From Kytococcus schroeteri (GTDB lineage: Bacteria; Actinomycetota; Actinomycetes; Actinomycetales; Dermatophilaceae), in NCBI RefSeq assembly GCF_002847825.1, contig NZ_PKIZ01000009.1, forward strand, positions 1 through 64,000: a DNA stretch of 64,000 nt, given 5' to 3'. The notes under the pieces were generated by a model, which saw nothing but the letters and a program-made list of their open reading frames with translations, was not told where the DNA came from and did not search any database. The translations under genes were made by a program, and so were the position numbers. This document shows, one piece after another, positions 54,627 to 62,569 of the stretch. How positions within the stretch are numbered: the stretch's first letter is position 1; every line of letters starts with the position of its first letter.

Positions 54627-55322
54627 TCAGACGCGGTTGACGCGCAGGGTCACGTTGGAGCACTGCGAGGCCAGGCGGGTGAGCGCGGCCTTCTCGGCGG
54701 GGTCCACGGTGAGGCGCCAGCGGATCTTCACGGCCACCCACTCCTGCACGTAGCGGCAGCGGTTGGCGCGGGGCATCCACGCCTCGGGGCCCTTGGCGCT
54801 CTTGGCGCGGTTGAGTGAGGTGGTCTGGGCGTTCAGCGACCGCTTGTCGCCGAGGTCGTTGTGGAAGGCCTTGCGGCGGGTCTGGGTCCAGCGACGTGCG
54901 CCGGAGCCCCAGGCCTCGGCCACCGGCACCGTGTGGTCGATCTGCACCGTGGAGGGGTACCGGTGGGTCCTGTTGTCCCAGCTGGTCACCCACCTGCCGG
55001 CCTTCACCGTGCAGCGACGGCTGGAGTACGTGGGGGTGATGCGGGACTCCTGGACGAGCACCTCGTGGCGGGTGTTCTGGCAGTCCCCGTTGGCGTCACG
55101 CCACTCTCCGAAGAAGCGGTCCCGGTCGTACCCGGCGTTGTTCTCGTGGGCGACCGGCAGGTTGCGGACGGCCGTGCGCAGCGGGGCGGAGTACGCGCCG
55201 GCGGTACCGGTCGAGGCGGTGGCAGGCACCAGGCCGCTGCTGATGACGGCCAGGGCTGCCGCCGCCGTCACGAGGACGCGCGGGCTGCGACGGGTGCGGG
55301 AGGGCAGGGTGGACGTGGGCAT
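54627..55322 (-). CDS. Secreted HNH-type nuclease 2 (DUF1524-like)
   Basis: The 231-residue paralog of nuclease 1 has a signal peptide (VLVTAAAALAVISSGLVPATA), NAGYDRDRFFGEWRDANGDC, catalytic QIDHTVPVAEAWGSGA and a late SLNRAKSAKGPEAWMP. It is more basic (many Arg) than nuclease 1, so it may bind DNA more tightly. ATG 55322 starts before the signal peptide. It is separate from nuclease 1 by about 5.6 kb and lies near subtilase 3. Extracellular DNA degradation is the expected role. Confidence 0.87.
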   Translation of the reverse strand: MPTSTLPSRTRRSPRVLVTAAAALAVISSGLVPATASTGTAGAYSAPLRTAVRNLPVAHENNAGYDRDRFFGEWRDANGDCQNTRHEVLVQESRITPTYSSRRCTVKAGRWVTSWDNRTHRYPSTVQIDHTVPVAEAWGSGARRWTQTRRKAFHNDLGDKRSLNAQTTSLNRAKSAKGPEAWMPRANRCRYVQEWVAVKIRWRLTVDPAEKAALTRLASQCSNVTLRVNRV

Positions 55323-55393
55323 GCGCGGACTCCGTTCGGACGCGGGGTGGTTGCCGCCTCCGGGAGTGGCCGCGGTCGGCGAAGTGTAGCGCC

Positions 55394-55873
55394 TCAGAGG
55401 CCGATCTCGAGCAGTCGCAAGACGTCGCCGCCCATCTCGGCGGGGGTGGTGCGCGGGGAGTAGCGCTTCACGAGCTTGCCCTCGCCGTCCACGAGGAACT
55501 TGGCGAAGTTCCACTCGACCTCCTCGCCGCCGGACTCCTCGCGCAGCCAGGCGAACAGCGGGTGGGCCTCGTCACCGTTGACGTCCACCTTGGCGAACAT
55601 CGGGAAGGTCACGCCGTAGTTCTTCTGGCAGAACCCGGAGATCTCCGCCTCCGTGCCGGGCTCCTGGGCGCCGAACTGGTTGCACGGGAACCCGAGCACC
55701 ACGAACCCGGCACCTGCGTGCTCGGCGTAGAGGTTCTGCAGGTCCTCGTACTGGGGCGTCAGGCCGCACTCGCTGGCGGTGTTCACCACCAGCACCAGCT
55801 GTCCGGCGTAGTCGCCCAGCGAGCGCTCCTGCCCGTCGATGGTGGTGGCCGTGAAGTCGTGGAGGGTCGTCAT
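55394..55873 (-). CDS. Glutathione peroxidase family thiol peroxidase
   Basis: The 159-residue protein has the GPx signature with the peroxidatic Cys in VNTASECGLTPQYEDLQ (about 36), the LGFPCNQFGAQEPG motif and WNFAKFLVDGEGK. It reduces peroxides with thioredoxin or mycothiol-linked electrons, as actinobacteria usually lack glutathione. A Cys is present at the resolving position (FCQKNYG). ATG 55873 is the start. Length is standard. Confidence 0.94.
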   Translation of the reverse strand: MTTLHDFTATTIDGQERSLGDYAGQLVLVVNTASECGLTPQYEDLQNLYAEHAGAGFVVLGFPCNQFGAQEPGTEAEISGFCQKNYGVTFPMFAKVDVNGDEAHPLFAWLREESGGEEVEWNFAKFLVDGEGKLVKRYSPRTTPAEMGGDVLRLLEIGL

Positions 55874-55929
55874 GCCCCCAGTGTGCTCCCCACCCGGGGG
55901 CGACGGTGCGGCCCCCGGGTGGGGTGGCA

Positions 55930-57474
55930 TCACTCGGCGACGCCGGACCCCATGGCCTCCACGGCCTTGACCACGTTGGGCAGCGGGCCGATGTGGCCGG
56001 CGTCGCCCTCGGGCTGCGGGGTGCCGGTCTCCACGACCAGGTCGCGCATCTGCGCCGGGGTGAGCTCCACACCCCTCTCCTGCGCGATGGACGAGATCTG
56101 CGCCACCGCCCCGGTGACGATGGGGGAGGCCGAGGAGGTGCCGGAGAAGCCGTCCGTGTAGTGCGTGTTCTCGTCGCTGCCGTACAGGTCGCCGTAACCG
56201 GCGCTGGTGACGGTCTCGCCCCATCCCTGCACGTTCACGCGCGAGCCGTAGGTGCTGAAGTCCAGGCGCGAGCCGGGCGTGCGGCCCGAGCGCGACCCGG
56301 CCCCGGCGCCCACGATGATGGCGCCGGAGTCACCCTTGCCGTCGGGGAAGGTCTCCCCGCCGTAGCAGGGGTCGTCCAGGTTCTGGGTGCCGTTGCCGGC
56401 GGCCTCCACCACGTGGATGCCCTTGGCCGTCGCGGTCCTGATGGCGTCGTACGAGGCCGGGTCCAGCTCCACCGGGGCGTACCCGCCGCCGCACCCGTTC
56501 ACCTGCAGCTCCAGCAGGATCACGTCGCCGGCCTCCAGCGTCTCGGCGGCCAGGGCGATGGCGGCGCCCGGCGCCCACCCGTTCTCCAGACTGATGGCGT
56601 TGGACATGAACGGCGTGGCCGCCGGCGCGATGCCGGTGACCCCGCCGCCGTTGTCGTCCCCGACGATCTCGCCCATCACGGCGGTGCCGTGGGGGCCGTA
56701 GGACGGGTCCGGGGTGCCGACGGCCAAGAGCGCGCCCTCGCGGGCCAGCTGCGTGAGGTCCTCGTGGTTGCGGTGCCAGTTGTACTCGATGTCGGCGACC
56801 GCCACGTTGGCCCCGTCGCCACCGGGCTGCTCGGCCGCCGCGACGGCCTCCACGCCCTGCTCGGCGGCCGGGCCCCGGTAGGCCTGGCGGTCGGTGAAGT
56901 CCGGGGTGGCCAGCGGGTTCACCGGGTCGGCGCCGTCGGCGCGCAACGCGGCCAGCGGGGTGGCGGCCACCTTCTGCGGACCGGCCAGCGGCTCCGCGGT
57001 CGGCAGCGGCTGGGCCATGGCCACCTCCACGGCCGGGTCCGCGTCGAGCTCGGCCAGGACGCGGTCCATGTCGGCGGCGTCCACCTCGGCCAGCATCCAC
57101 AGGGACATGTCGGCCTGCTGGTCCCCCGAGCGCCGCTCGGCGGTGGCCTTCAGGGCGCGCAGGTCCGCGGCGGGGCGGTCCACCATCGGGCGGAGGTCGC
57201 GCAGCGTGCCCGCGGCGGCCAGCGAGGAGACGGCGTCGTCCCCGGCGGCGGCCAGGGTGCCGGCCAGCGCGTCGGGTGAGGTGCCCTCGGCGAGCTTGAG
57301 CTGGATGCGGGTGCGCGAGCGGTGGTCGTCCGAGAGCCCGCCGTCGGCGGTGGCGGCCACGCGCGGGCGCAGGTCGGGCGCAGCGGGCGACCCGGCATCG
57401 GGGGCGGCGGTGGCGGCCGGTGCGCAGGTGGCGGCCAGGGCGACGAGGGTGGTGAGCGCGAGGGTGCGACGCAT
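55930..57474 (-). CDS. Secreted S8 subtilase 3
   Basis: The 514-residue protease has a signal peptide (LALTTLVALAATCAPAATA), a propeptide with RIQLKLAEGTSPDA, and a catalytic domain with triad Asp in VAVADIEYNWHRNHED, His in YGPHGTAVMGEI (PHG rather than EHG in the paralogs) and Ser in FSGTSSASPIVTG. It is the most diverged of the three subtilases but has the same layout as subtilase 1. ATG 57474 is the start. It is divergent from the phosphoketolase gene, with the shared promoter element in the gap. Confidence 0.93.
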   Translation of the reverse strand: MRRTLALTTLVALAATCAPAATAAPDAGSPAAPDLRPRVAATADGGLSDDHRSRTRIQLKLAEGTSPDALAGTLAAAGDDAVSSLAAAGTLRDLRPMVDRPAADLRALKATAERRSGDQQADMSLWMLAEVDAADMDRVLAELDADPAVEVAMAQPLPTAEPLAGPQKVAATPLAALRADGADPVNPLATPDFTDRQAYRGPAAEQGVEAVAAAEQPGGDGANVAVADIEYNWHRNHEDLTQLAREGALLAVGTPDPSYGPHGTAVMGEIVGDDNGGGVTGIAPAATPFMSNAISLENGWAPGAAIALAAETLEAGDVILLELQVNGCGGGYAPVELDPASYDAIRTATAKGIHVVEAAGNGTQNLDDPCYGGETFPDGKGDSGAIIVGAGAGSRSGRTPGSRLDFSTYGSRVNVQGWGETVTSAGYGDLYGSDENTHYTDGFSGTSSASPIVTGAVAQISSIAQERGVELTPAQMRDLVVETGTPQPEGDAGHIGPLPNVVKAVEAMGSGVAE

Positions 57475-57535
57475 GGTGTCCTCCAAGGGGGGGTGAGGGG
57501 GTCCTCGCATGGTGGCCCCGCGTCCCTCGAGCACG

Positions 57536-57554
57536 GACCAAGCGGCGGTCAGGA
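57536..57554 (-). promoter_or_regulatory. Shared exoenzyme promoter element, copy 5
   Basis: On the minus strand TCCTGACCGCCGCTTGGTC matches the consensus, 61 bp before the subtilase 3 start; an additional CTTGG lies just upstream of it. The divergent phosphoketolase gene has no obvious copy in its direction. Confidence 0.58.
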
Positions 57555-57675
57555 GTTGGCCAAGGGGTTGGACAGGGGTGCCGAGGTGCGCCGGGCCGGC
57601 TGGGGTGGCTAGCGTGGCGAGCGGGCCCGGGGACCGCCGGCGCCCGGTGAGCGACACCACCCTCGAGGAGCCGCT

Positions 57676-60189
57676 GTGACCGCACCGACCGCCTGGCCCG
57701 ACCGGCCCTCCACCCCGCTGACGGCCGAGGAGGCCGCACGGATCCACCAGTGGTGGCGGGCCGCCAACTACCTCTCCGTGGGGCAGATCTACCTGCTCGA
57801 CAACCCCCTGCTGCGCCAGCCGCTCACCGAGGACCACGTGAAGCCCCGCCTGCTGGGCCACTGGGGCACCACGCCCGGGCTCACCTTCCTCTACGCGCAC
57901 ATGAACCGGGCCATCCGGCAGCGCGGGCTCAACGCGTTCTACGTGACCGGCCCCGGCCACGGCGGCCCGGGCTTGGTGGCCTCCACCTACCTCGAGGGCA
58001 CGTACACCGAGACCTACCCCGGCATCACGCGCGACGAGGCCGGCCTGCAGCGGCTGTTCAAGCAGTTCAGCTTTCCCGGCGGCATCCCCTCGCACGTCTC
58101 CCCGGAGGTCCCCGGATCCCTCCACGAGGGCGGCGAGCTGGGGTACGCGCTCTCCCACGCCTACGGGGCGGTGTTCGACAACCCCGACCAGCTGGCCTTC
58201 ACCGTGGTGGGTGACGGCGAGGCCGAGACCGGTCCGCTGGCCACCGCGTGGCACTCCAACAAGTTCCTCAACCCGCACACCGACGGGGTGGTGCTGCCGG
58301 TGCTGCACCTCAACGGCTACAAGATCGCCAACCCCACGGTGCTCGCCCGCATCCCCGAGGACGAGCTGGCCGCACTCATGACCGGGTACGGCCACACGCC
58401 GCTGTTCTTCACCGCCGGGTTCGACGACGAGGACCCGATCAGCATCCACCAGCGCTTCGCAGCCGTGCTCGACGAGGCGCTCGACATGATCGCCCGCTTC
58501 AAGGCCGATGCGGCGGTGCGCGCCGAGCAGGGCCAGGACCCCACCGCCGCCGAGGGCTCCGTGCCGCAGGCGCACCGCCCGGCCTGGCCGATGATCGTCT
58601 TCCGCACCCCCAAGGGCTGGACCGGCCCGGCCGAGGTGGACGGCAGGCAGACCGAGGGCCACTGGCGCTCCCACCAGGTGCCCCTGGCCAGCGCCCGCGA
58701 CACCCCAGAGCACCTGAGGGTGCTGGAGGACTGGCTGCGCTCCTACCGCCCCGAGGAGCTGTTCGACGCCGACGGCGCCCTGCTGCCGGAGATCGCCGCC
58801 ACCGCACCGGAGGGCACCGCCCGCATGTCCGCCAACCCGGTGACCAACGGTGGCGCGGTGCTGCAGGAGCTGGAGCTGCCCGACTTCCGTCGCTACGCCG
58901 TCCCGGTGGAGGAGCGTGGCACCGAGGTGGTGGAACCCACCCGCCGCATGGGGGCCTGGCTGCGCGACGTGGTGGCCGCCAACCTGCAGAACTTCCGTGT
59001 GTTCGGGCCGGACGAGACCGCGTCGAACCGCCTGCAGGACGTCTACGAGGTGACCCCCAAGCAGTGGATGGGGGAGTACCACCCGAACGACGCCGGGGAG
59101 CCCCTCGGCCCGTCGGGCCGGGTCATGGAGGTGCTCAGCGAGCACCAGTGCCAGGGCTGGCTGGAGGGTTACCTGCTCACCGGCCGCCACGGCCTCATGA
59201 GCAGCTACGAGGCGTTCATCCACATCGTGGACTCGATGTTCAACCAGCACGCCAAGTGGCTCAAGGTCACCAACGGCATCGAGTGGCGGCGCCCGCTGGC
59301 CTCGCTCACCTACCTGCTCAGCTCGCACGTGTGGCGGCAGGACCACAACGGCTTCTCCCACCAGGACCCGGGCTTCATCGACCACGTGGTGAACAAGAAG
59401 GCCGAGATCATCCGCGTGTACCTGCCGCCGGACGCCAACACCCTGCTGTCCACCATGGACCACTGCCTGCGCTCGCGGCAGTACGTCAACGTGGTGGTGG
59501 CCGGCAAGCAGCCCACGCCCACCTGGTTGTCGATGGAGGAGGCGGTCGCCCACTGCACGCGCGGCATCGGGACCTGGGAGTGGGCCGGCACGGTGCGCGA
59601 CGGCGAGCTGCCGGACGTGGTGCTGGCCTGCGCCGGCGACGTCCCCACCGTGGAGGTGCTGGCCGCGGCCACCCTGCTGGAGCGCGAGCTGCCGGGGCTC
59701 AGGGTGCGGGTGGTGAACGTGGTGGACCTGATGCGGCTGCAGGACTCCGGCGAGCACCCGCACGGCATGGACCGCGACCAGTTCCGGGCCCTGTTCCCCG
59801 AGGGCACCCCGGTGGTGTTCGCCTACCACGGCTACCCGTGGCTCATCCACCGGCTGGTGTACCGCAACGACACCGGGTCGGACTTCCACGTGCGCGGCTA
59901 CCGGGAGGAGGGCACCACCACCACGCCGTTCGACATGCTCATGCGCAACGACCTCGACCGGTACCACCTGGTGATGGACGTCATCGACCACGTGCCGGGG
60001 CTGCGCGCACGCCACGCCGGCCTGCGCCAGCGCATGGAGGACAAGCGCCTGGAGGCCCGCGCCCACGCCTACGCGCACGGGGTGGACCTGCCCGAGGTGG
60101 CAGGGTGGCAGTGGTCCGACAACCAGGACGAGGCCGATGCGGGCGCCGCGGCAGCCCGCATGGGAGACACCGGAGGCGACAATGACTGA
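57676..60189 (+). CDS. xfp: Xylulose-5-phosphate/fructose-6-phosphate phosphoketolase
   Basis: The 837-residue ThDP enzyme splits xylulose-5-P or fructose-6-P with phosphate to acetyl-phosphate and an aldose phosphate. Family motifs are [42 protein letters not shown] (ThDP motif), [18 protein letters not shown], and [19 protein letters not shown] near the middle. Length is in the family range. GTG 57676 follows a CGAGGAG site. It overlaps the small GNAT-like gene by 8 bp. With poxB it offers carbon routes to acetate and acetyl-phosphate without the full glycolytic chain. Confidence 0.96.
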   Translation: MTAPTAWPDRPSTPLTAEEAARIHQWWRAANYLSVGQIYLLDNPLLRQPLTEDHVKPRLLGHWGTTPGLTFLYAHMNRAIRQRGLNAFYVTGPGHGGPGLVASTYLEGTYTETYPGITRDEAGLQRLFKQFSFPGGIPSHVSPEVPGSLHEGGELGYALSHAYGAVFDNPDQLAFTVVGDGEAETGPLATAWHSNKFLNPHTDGVVLPVLHLNGYKIANPTVLARIPEDELAALMTGYGHTPLFFTAGFDDEDPISIHQRFAAVLDEALDMIARFKADAAVRAEQGQDPTAAEGSVPQAHRPAWPMIVFRTPKGWTGPAEVDGRQTEGHWRSHQVPLASARDTPEHLRVLEDWLRSYRPEELFDADGALLPEIAATAPEGTARMSANPVTNGGAVLQELELPDFRRYAVPVEERGTEVVEPTRRMGAWLRDVVAANLQNFRVFGPDETASNRLQDVYEVTPKQWMGEYHPNDAGEPLGPSGRVMEVLSEHQCQGWLEGYLLTGRHGLMSSYEAFIHIVDSMFNQHAKWLKVTNGIEWRRPLASLTYLLSSHVWRQDHNGFSHQDPGFIDHVVNKKAEIIRVYLPPDANTLLSTMDHCLRSRQYVNVVVAGKQPTPTWLSMEEAVAHCTRGIGTWEWAGTVRDGELPDVVLACAGDVPTVEVLAAATLLERELPGLRVRVVNVVDLMRLQDSGEHPHGMDRDQFRALFPEGTPVVFAYHGYPWLIHRLVYRNDTGSDFHVRGYREEGTTTTPFDMLMRNDLDRYHLVMDVIDHVPGLRARHAGLRQRMEDKRLEARAHAYAHGVDLPEVAGWQWSDNQDEADAGAAAARMGDTGGDND

Positions 60190-60472
60190 CCCGACCGTGA
60201 CCGTGCGGCAGAACACCGCCGAGCAGCGCTTCGAGGGATACGTCGACGGGGAGCTGGCCGGCTTCACCGAGTACCACCTGGACGGTGACGTGCAGGTGAT
60301 GCCGCACACCGTGACCCTGCCGGAGCACCGTGGCCAGGGGGTGGCGCGGGCCGTGGTGGGGGCCGCCCTCGAGGCCGCGCGCGAGGCCGGCCGCACCGTG
60401 CGCCCGGACTGCTCCTACGTGCGCCACCTCATGCGGGACGAGCCGCAGTACGCCGACCTGCTGGCCGACTGA
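60182..60472 (+). CDS. Small GNAT-fold (YidJ/GCN5-related) protein
   Basis: The 96-residue protein has the short single-domain GNAT pattern of the PF14542 type: a beta strand ([20 protein letters not shown]), the acetyl-CoA loop [20 protein letters not shown] and a C-terminal [18 protein letters not shown]. It overlaps the phosphoketolase stop by 8 bp, so it is translated with it. Acetyl-phosphate and CoA metabolism nearby suggests a regulatory acylation role, but that is inference. Confidence 0.82.
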   Translation: MTDPTVTVRQNTAEQRFEGYVDGELAGFTEYHLDGDVQVMPHTVTLPEHRGQGVARAVVGAALEAAREAGRTVRPDCSYVRHLMRDEPQYADLLAD

Positions 60473-60517
60473 GGCACGGCCTGTCCGTGGGGGGCGGGGC
60501 ACGGTCGGGAGCACCGG

Positions 60518-60523
60518 TAGATT
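60518..60523 (+). promoter_or_regulatory. -10 element of ctlX, probably leaderless
   Basis: TAGATT ends 7 bp before ATG 60531, the same hexamer and spacing as before hisC. Confidence 0.45.
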
Positions 60524-60530
60524 TGACCCC

Positions 60531-61559
60531 ATGAGTGCACAGGCCCCCTCCAGCGTCATCCTCGTCCGCGCCCTGAACTTCACCCCCAACCCCTCGACCG
60601 CCGCCGACAACGCGTTCCAGTCCGAGGTGGCCGAGGGCACCGACGCCGCCACCGTGTCGCAGCAGGCCATCGCCGAGATGGACGCCCTGGCCGAGGCGCT
60701 GCGCGAGGCCGGCGTGACCGTGCACGTCTTCGAGGACGACGAGCTCACCCGCCCCGACAGCGTGTTCCCCAACAACTGGGTCTCCACCCACGCCGGCGGC
60801 TACGTGGCCGTCTACCCGATGTACGCCTCCAACCGCCGCCTCGAGCGCCGCGCCGACGTGCTGGAGATGCTCAAGAGCACCTACCGCGTGCAGACGATCG
60901 TGGACTACTCCGGCCTGGAGCCCGACGGCATCTTCCTCGAGGGCACCGGCGCGATGGTGCTCGACCACGTCTCGCGCGTGGCCTACACCGCGCGCAGCCA
61001 CCGCGCCGACGAGATGGTGCTGGAGCGCTTCTGCGCCGACTTCGGCTACGAGCCCATGGCCTTCGACGCCGTGGACTCCGACGGCGTGCCGGTGTACCAC
61101 ACCAACGTCATCGCCACCATCGGCACGGACGTGGCCCTGTTCGCCCTGGACATGATCAAGGACGAGAAGCGTCGCTGGGCCGTGGGCGAGCGCCTCACGG
61201 TGAACGGCCGCAAGATCGTGGAGATCACCGAGGAGCAGGTGCGCGAGTTCGCCGGCAACGCCATCGAGCTCATGGGCAAGGACACCGACGGCAGGCCGCA
61301 GCGCATCATGGCGATGTCGGGCCGTGCCCGCCGCTCGCTGACCGACGCGCAGGTGGCCGCCATCGAGGAGTCCTGCCGCATCGTGGCCGTGGACATCCCC
61401 ACCATCGAGCTGGCCGGTGGGTCCGTGCGCTGCATGATCGCCGGCATCCACCTGGACCGCCGCCGCGACGTCGAGGTGGAGTTCACCGAGGCCGTGCGCG
61501 CCATCGACGAGTTCCCGTCCACGCAGGACGGGCAGGACCTGGACGGCTCCGGCAAGTGA
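60531..61559 (+). CDS. ctlX: Arginine-deiminase-fold hydrolase, CtlX type
   Basis: The 342-residue protein has the amidinotransferase/deiminase fold with FPNNWVSTH near residue 80 and GIFLEGTGAMVLDHVSRVAY near 125, a His in VYHTNVIATIG, and the C-terminal catalytic Cys in ELAGGSVRCMIAGIH. This is the CtlX group, linked to citrulline use. The RpiR regulator overlaps its stop and an amino-acid permease follows, so the operon looks like uptake and breakdown of citrulline, arginine or a similar ureido/guanidino amino acid. The product route (ornithine plus carbamate or ammonia) is not established here. Confidence 0.88.
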   Translation: MSAQAPSSVILVRALNFTPNPSTAADNAFQSEVAEGTDAATVSQQAIAEMDALAEALREAGVTVHVFEDDELTRPDSVFPNNWVSTHAGGYVAVYPMYASNRRLERRADVLEMLKSTYRVQTIVDYSGLEPDGIFLEGTGAMVLDHVSRVAYTARSHRADEMVLERFCADFGYEPMAFDAVDSDGVPVYHTNVIATIGTDVALFALDMIKDEKRRWAVGERLTVNGRKIVEITEEQVREFAGNAIELMGKDTDGRPQRIMAMSGRARRSLTDAQVAAIEESCRIVAVDIPTIELAGGSVRCMIAGIHLDRRRDVEVEFTEAVRAIDEFPSTQDGQDLDGSGK

Positions 61560-62512
61560 GTGCGGGGTCGCCGAGGGAGGCGGCGCTCGCGGCGGAGGGT
61601 CTCACCGTCGCCGAGCGCACGCGGGCCGGCCTCGGCGACCTGAGCGCGGGTGAGCGCAAGGTGGGGCGTGCGCTCCTCGCGCTCTACCCGATGGCGGGGC
61701 TCGAGACCGTCGCCGCCCTCGCGTCCCGGGCCGGCGTGAGCGCCCCCACCGTGGTGCGTTTCGTGGGGCGGCTCGGGTACGACGGGTACCCGGCCTTCCA
61801 GCGCGCGCTCATGCGCGAGGTGCAGGATCGCATGGGCTCGCCCGTGGAGCAGTACGCCGAGGGGCGGGACGTGCCCGAGGGGGGCGCCTTCCTGCCCTGG
61901 GCGGCGGACGTCTACACCGCCCGGGTGCGCGAGTCCTTCCACGAGGTGCCGCCGAGCGAGTTCGAGCGGGCCCTGGAGGTCCTCACCGACCCGCGCGCCC
62001 GCGTGCACGTGGTGGGCGGTCGCTTCAGCCACGTCCTGAGCGACTACCTGGTGGCGCACCTGCAGTGGCTGCGCCCCGGGGTGCGGGCCGTGCCGGCGGA
62101 CGAGTTCTCGCGCGTCGCGCTGGTGGGGGACGCCGACGAGCACGACGTCCTCGTGGTCTTCGACTTCCGTCGTCACGACCCCAGCACCGTCCAGCTCGCC
62201 GAGCTGGCCCGGTCCGCCGGGGTCCGTGTCGTGCTGTTCACCGACCCGTGGCTCTCGCCCGTGGCCGAGCTGGCGGAGGCCGTTCTGCCCACCCGGGTGG
62301 AGTCCCCGTCGCCCTTCGACTCGTTGGTGCCGGCCATGGCGCTGGTGGAGGCCGTGGTGACCGCGGTGACCGAGCGTCTGGCCGAGGAGGGGCGTCTGCG
62401 GGTGGAACGCCTCGAGGAGGTGCGCAGCCAGCTGGACCCGCACACGCCCTCGGCACTGGCGCCCCAGGAGGCCAGCACCGGACCCGCTGGCGGCGCGGAG
62501 ACGGCTGGCTAA
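61556..62512 (+). CDS. MurR/RpiR family transcriptional regulator
   Basis: The 318-residue regulator has an N-terminal RpiR helix-turn-helix (LSAGERKVGRALLALYPMAGLETVAALASRAGVSAPTVVRFVGRLGYDGYPAFQRAL, about 29-85) and a SIS-like sugar/ligand domain (VHVVGGRFSHVLSDYLVAHL, VLVVFDFRRHDPSTVQLAELARS). GTG 61556 overlaps the ctlX stop. RpiR proteins usually sense sugar phosphates, but ones beside amino-acid genes may sense other anions. It probably controls ctlX and the permease. Confidence 0.9.
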   Translation: MSAGSPREAALAAEGLTVAERTRAGLGDLSAGERKVGRALLALYPMAGLETVAALASRAGVSAPTVVRFVGRLGYDGYPAFQRALMREVQDRMGSPVEQYAEGRDVPEGGAFLPWAADVYTARVRESFHEVPPSEFERALEVLTDPRARVHVVGGRFSHVLSDYLVAHLQWLRPGVRAVPADEFSRVALVGDADEHDVLVVFDFRRHDPSTVQLAELARSAGVRVVLFTDPWLSPVAELAEAVLPTRVESPSPFDSLVPAMALVEAVVTAVTERLAEEGRLRVERLEEVRSQLDPHTPSALAPQEASTGPAGGAETAG

Positions 62513-62520
62513 TAAACATT

Positions 62521-62529
62521 TCGTAACGA
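62521..62529. promoter_or_regulatory. Short dyad before the permease gene
   Basis: TCGT-A-ACGA (62521-62529) lies in an unusually AT-rich gap (TAATAAACATTT) before the permease, where an operator or promoter would be expected. It is short and could be chance. Confidence 0.3.
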
Positions 62530-62569
62530 CCTCTTGACGGTCGATGTGTGTGATCTGTTTCATGGCGAC

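Noticed and set aside
55930..60396. A single minus-strand frame of nearly 1,490 codons
   Set aside because: Only the part below 57474 is real (subtilase 3). The upstream part lies opposite the phosphoketolase gene and is a high-GC shadow frame without family motifs.
62521..62565. Sigma-70 promoter TTGACG with a -10 near 62551-62563
   Set aside because: TTGACG at 62534 is clear, but no -10 with a 16-18-bp spacer matches well, so it is not listed as a promoter.
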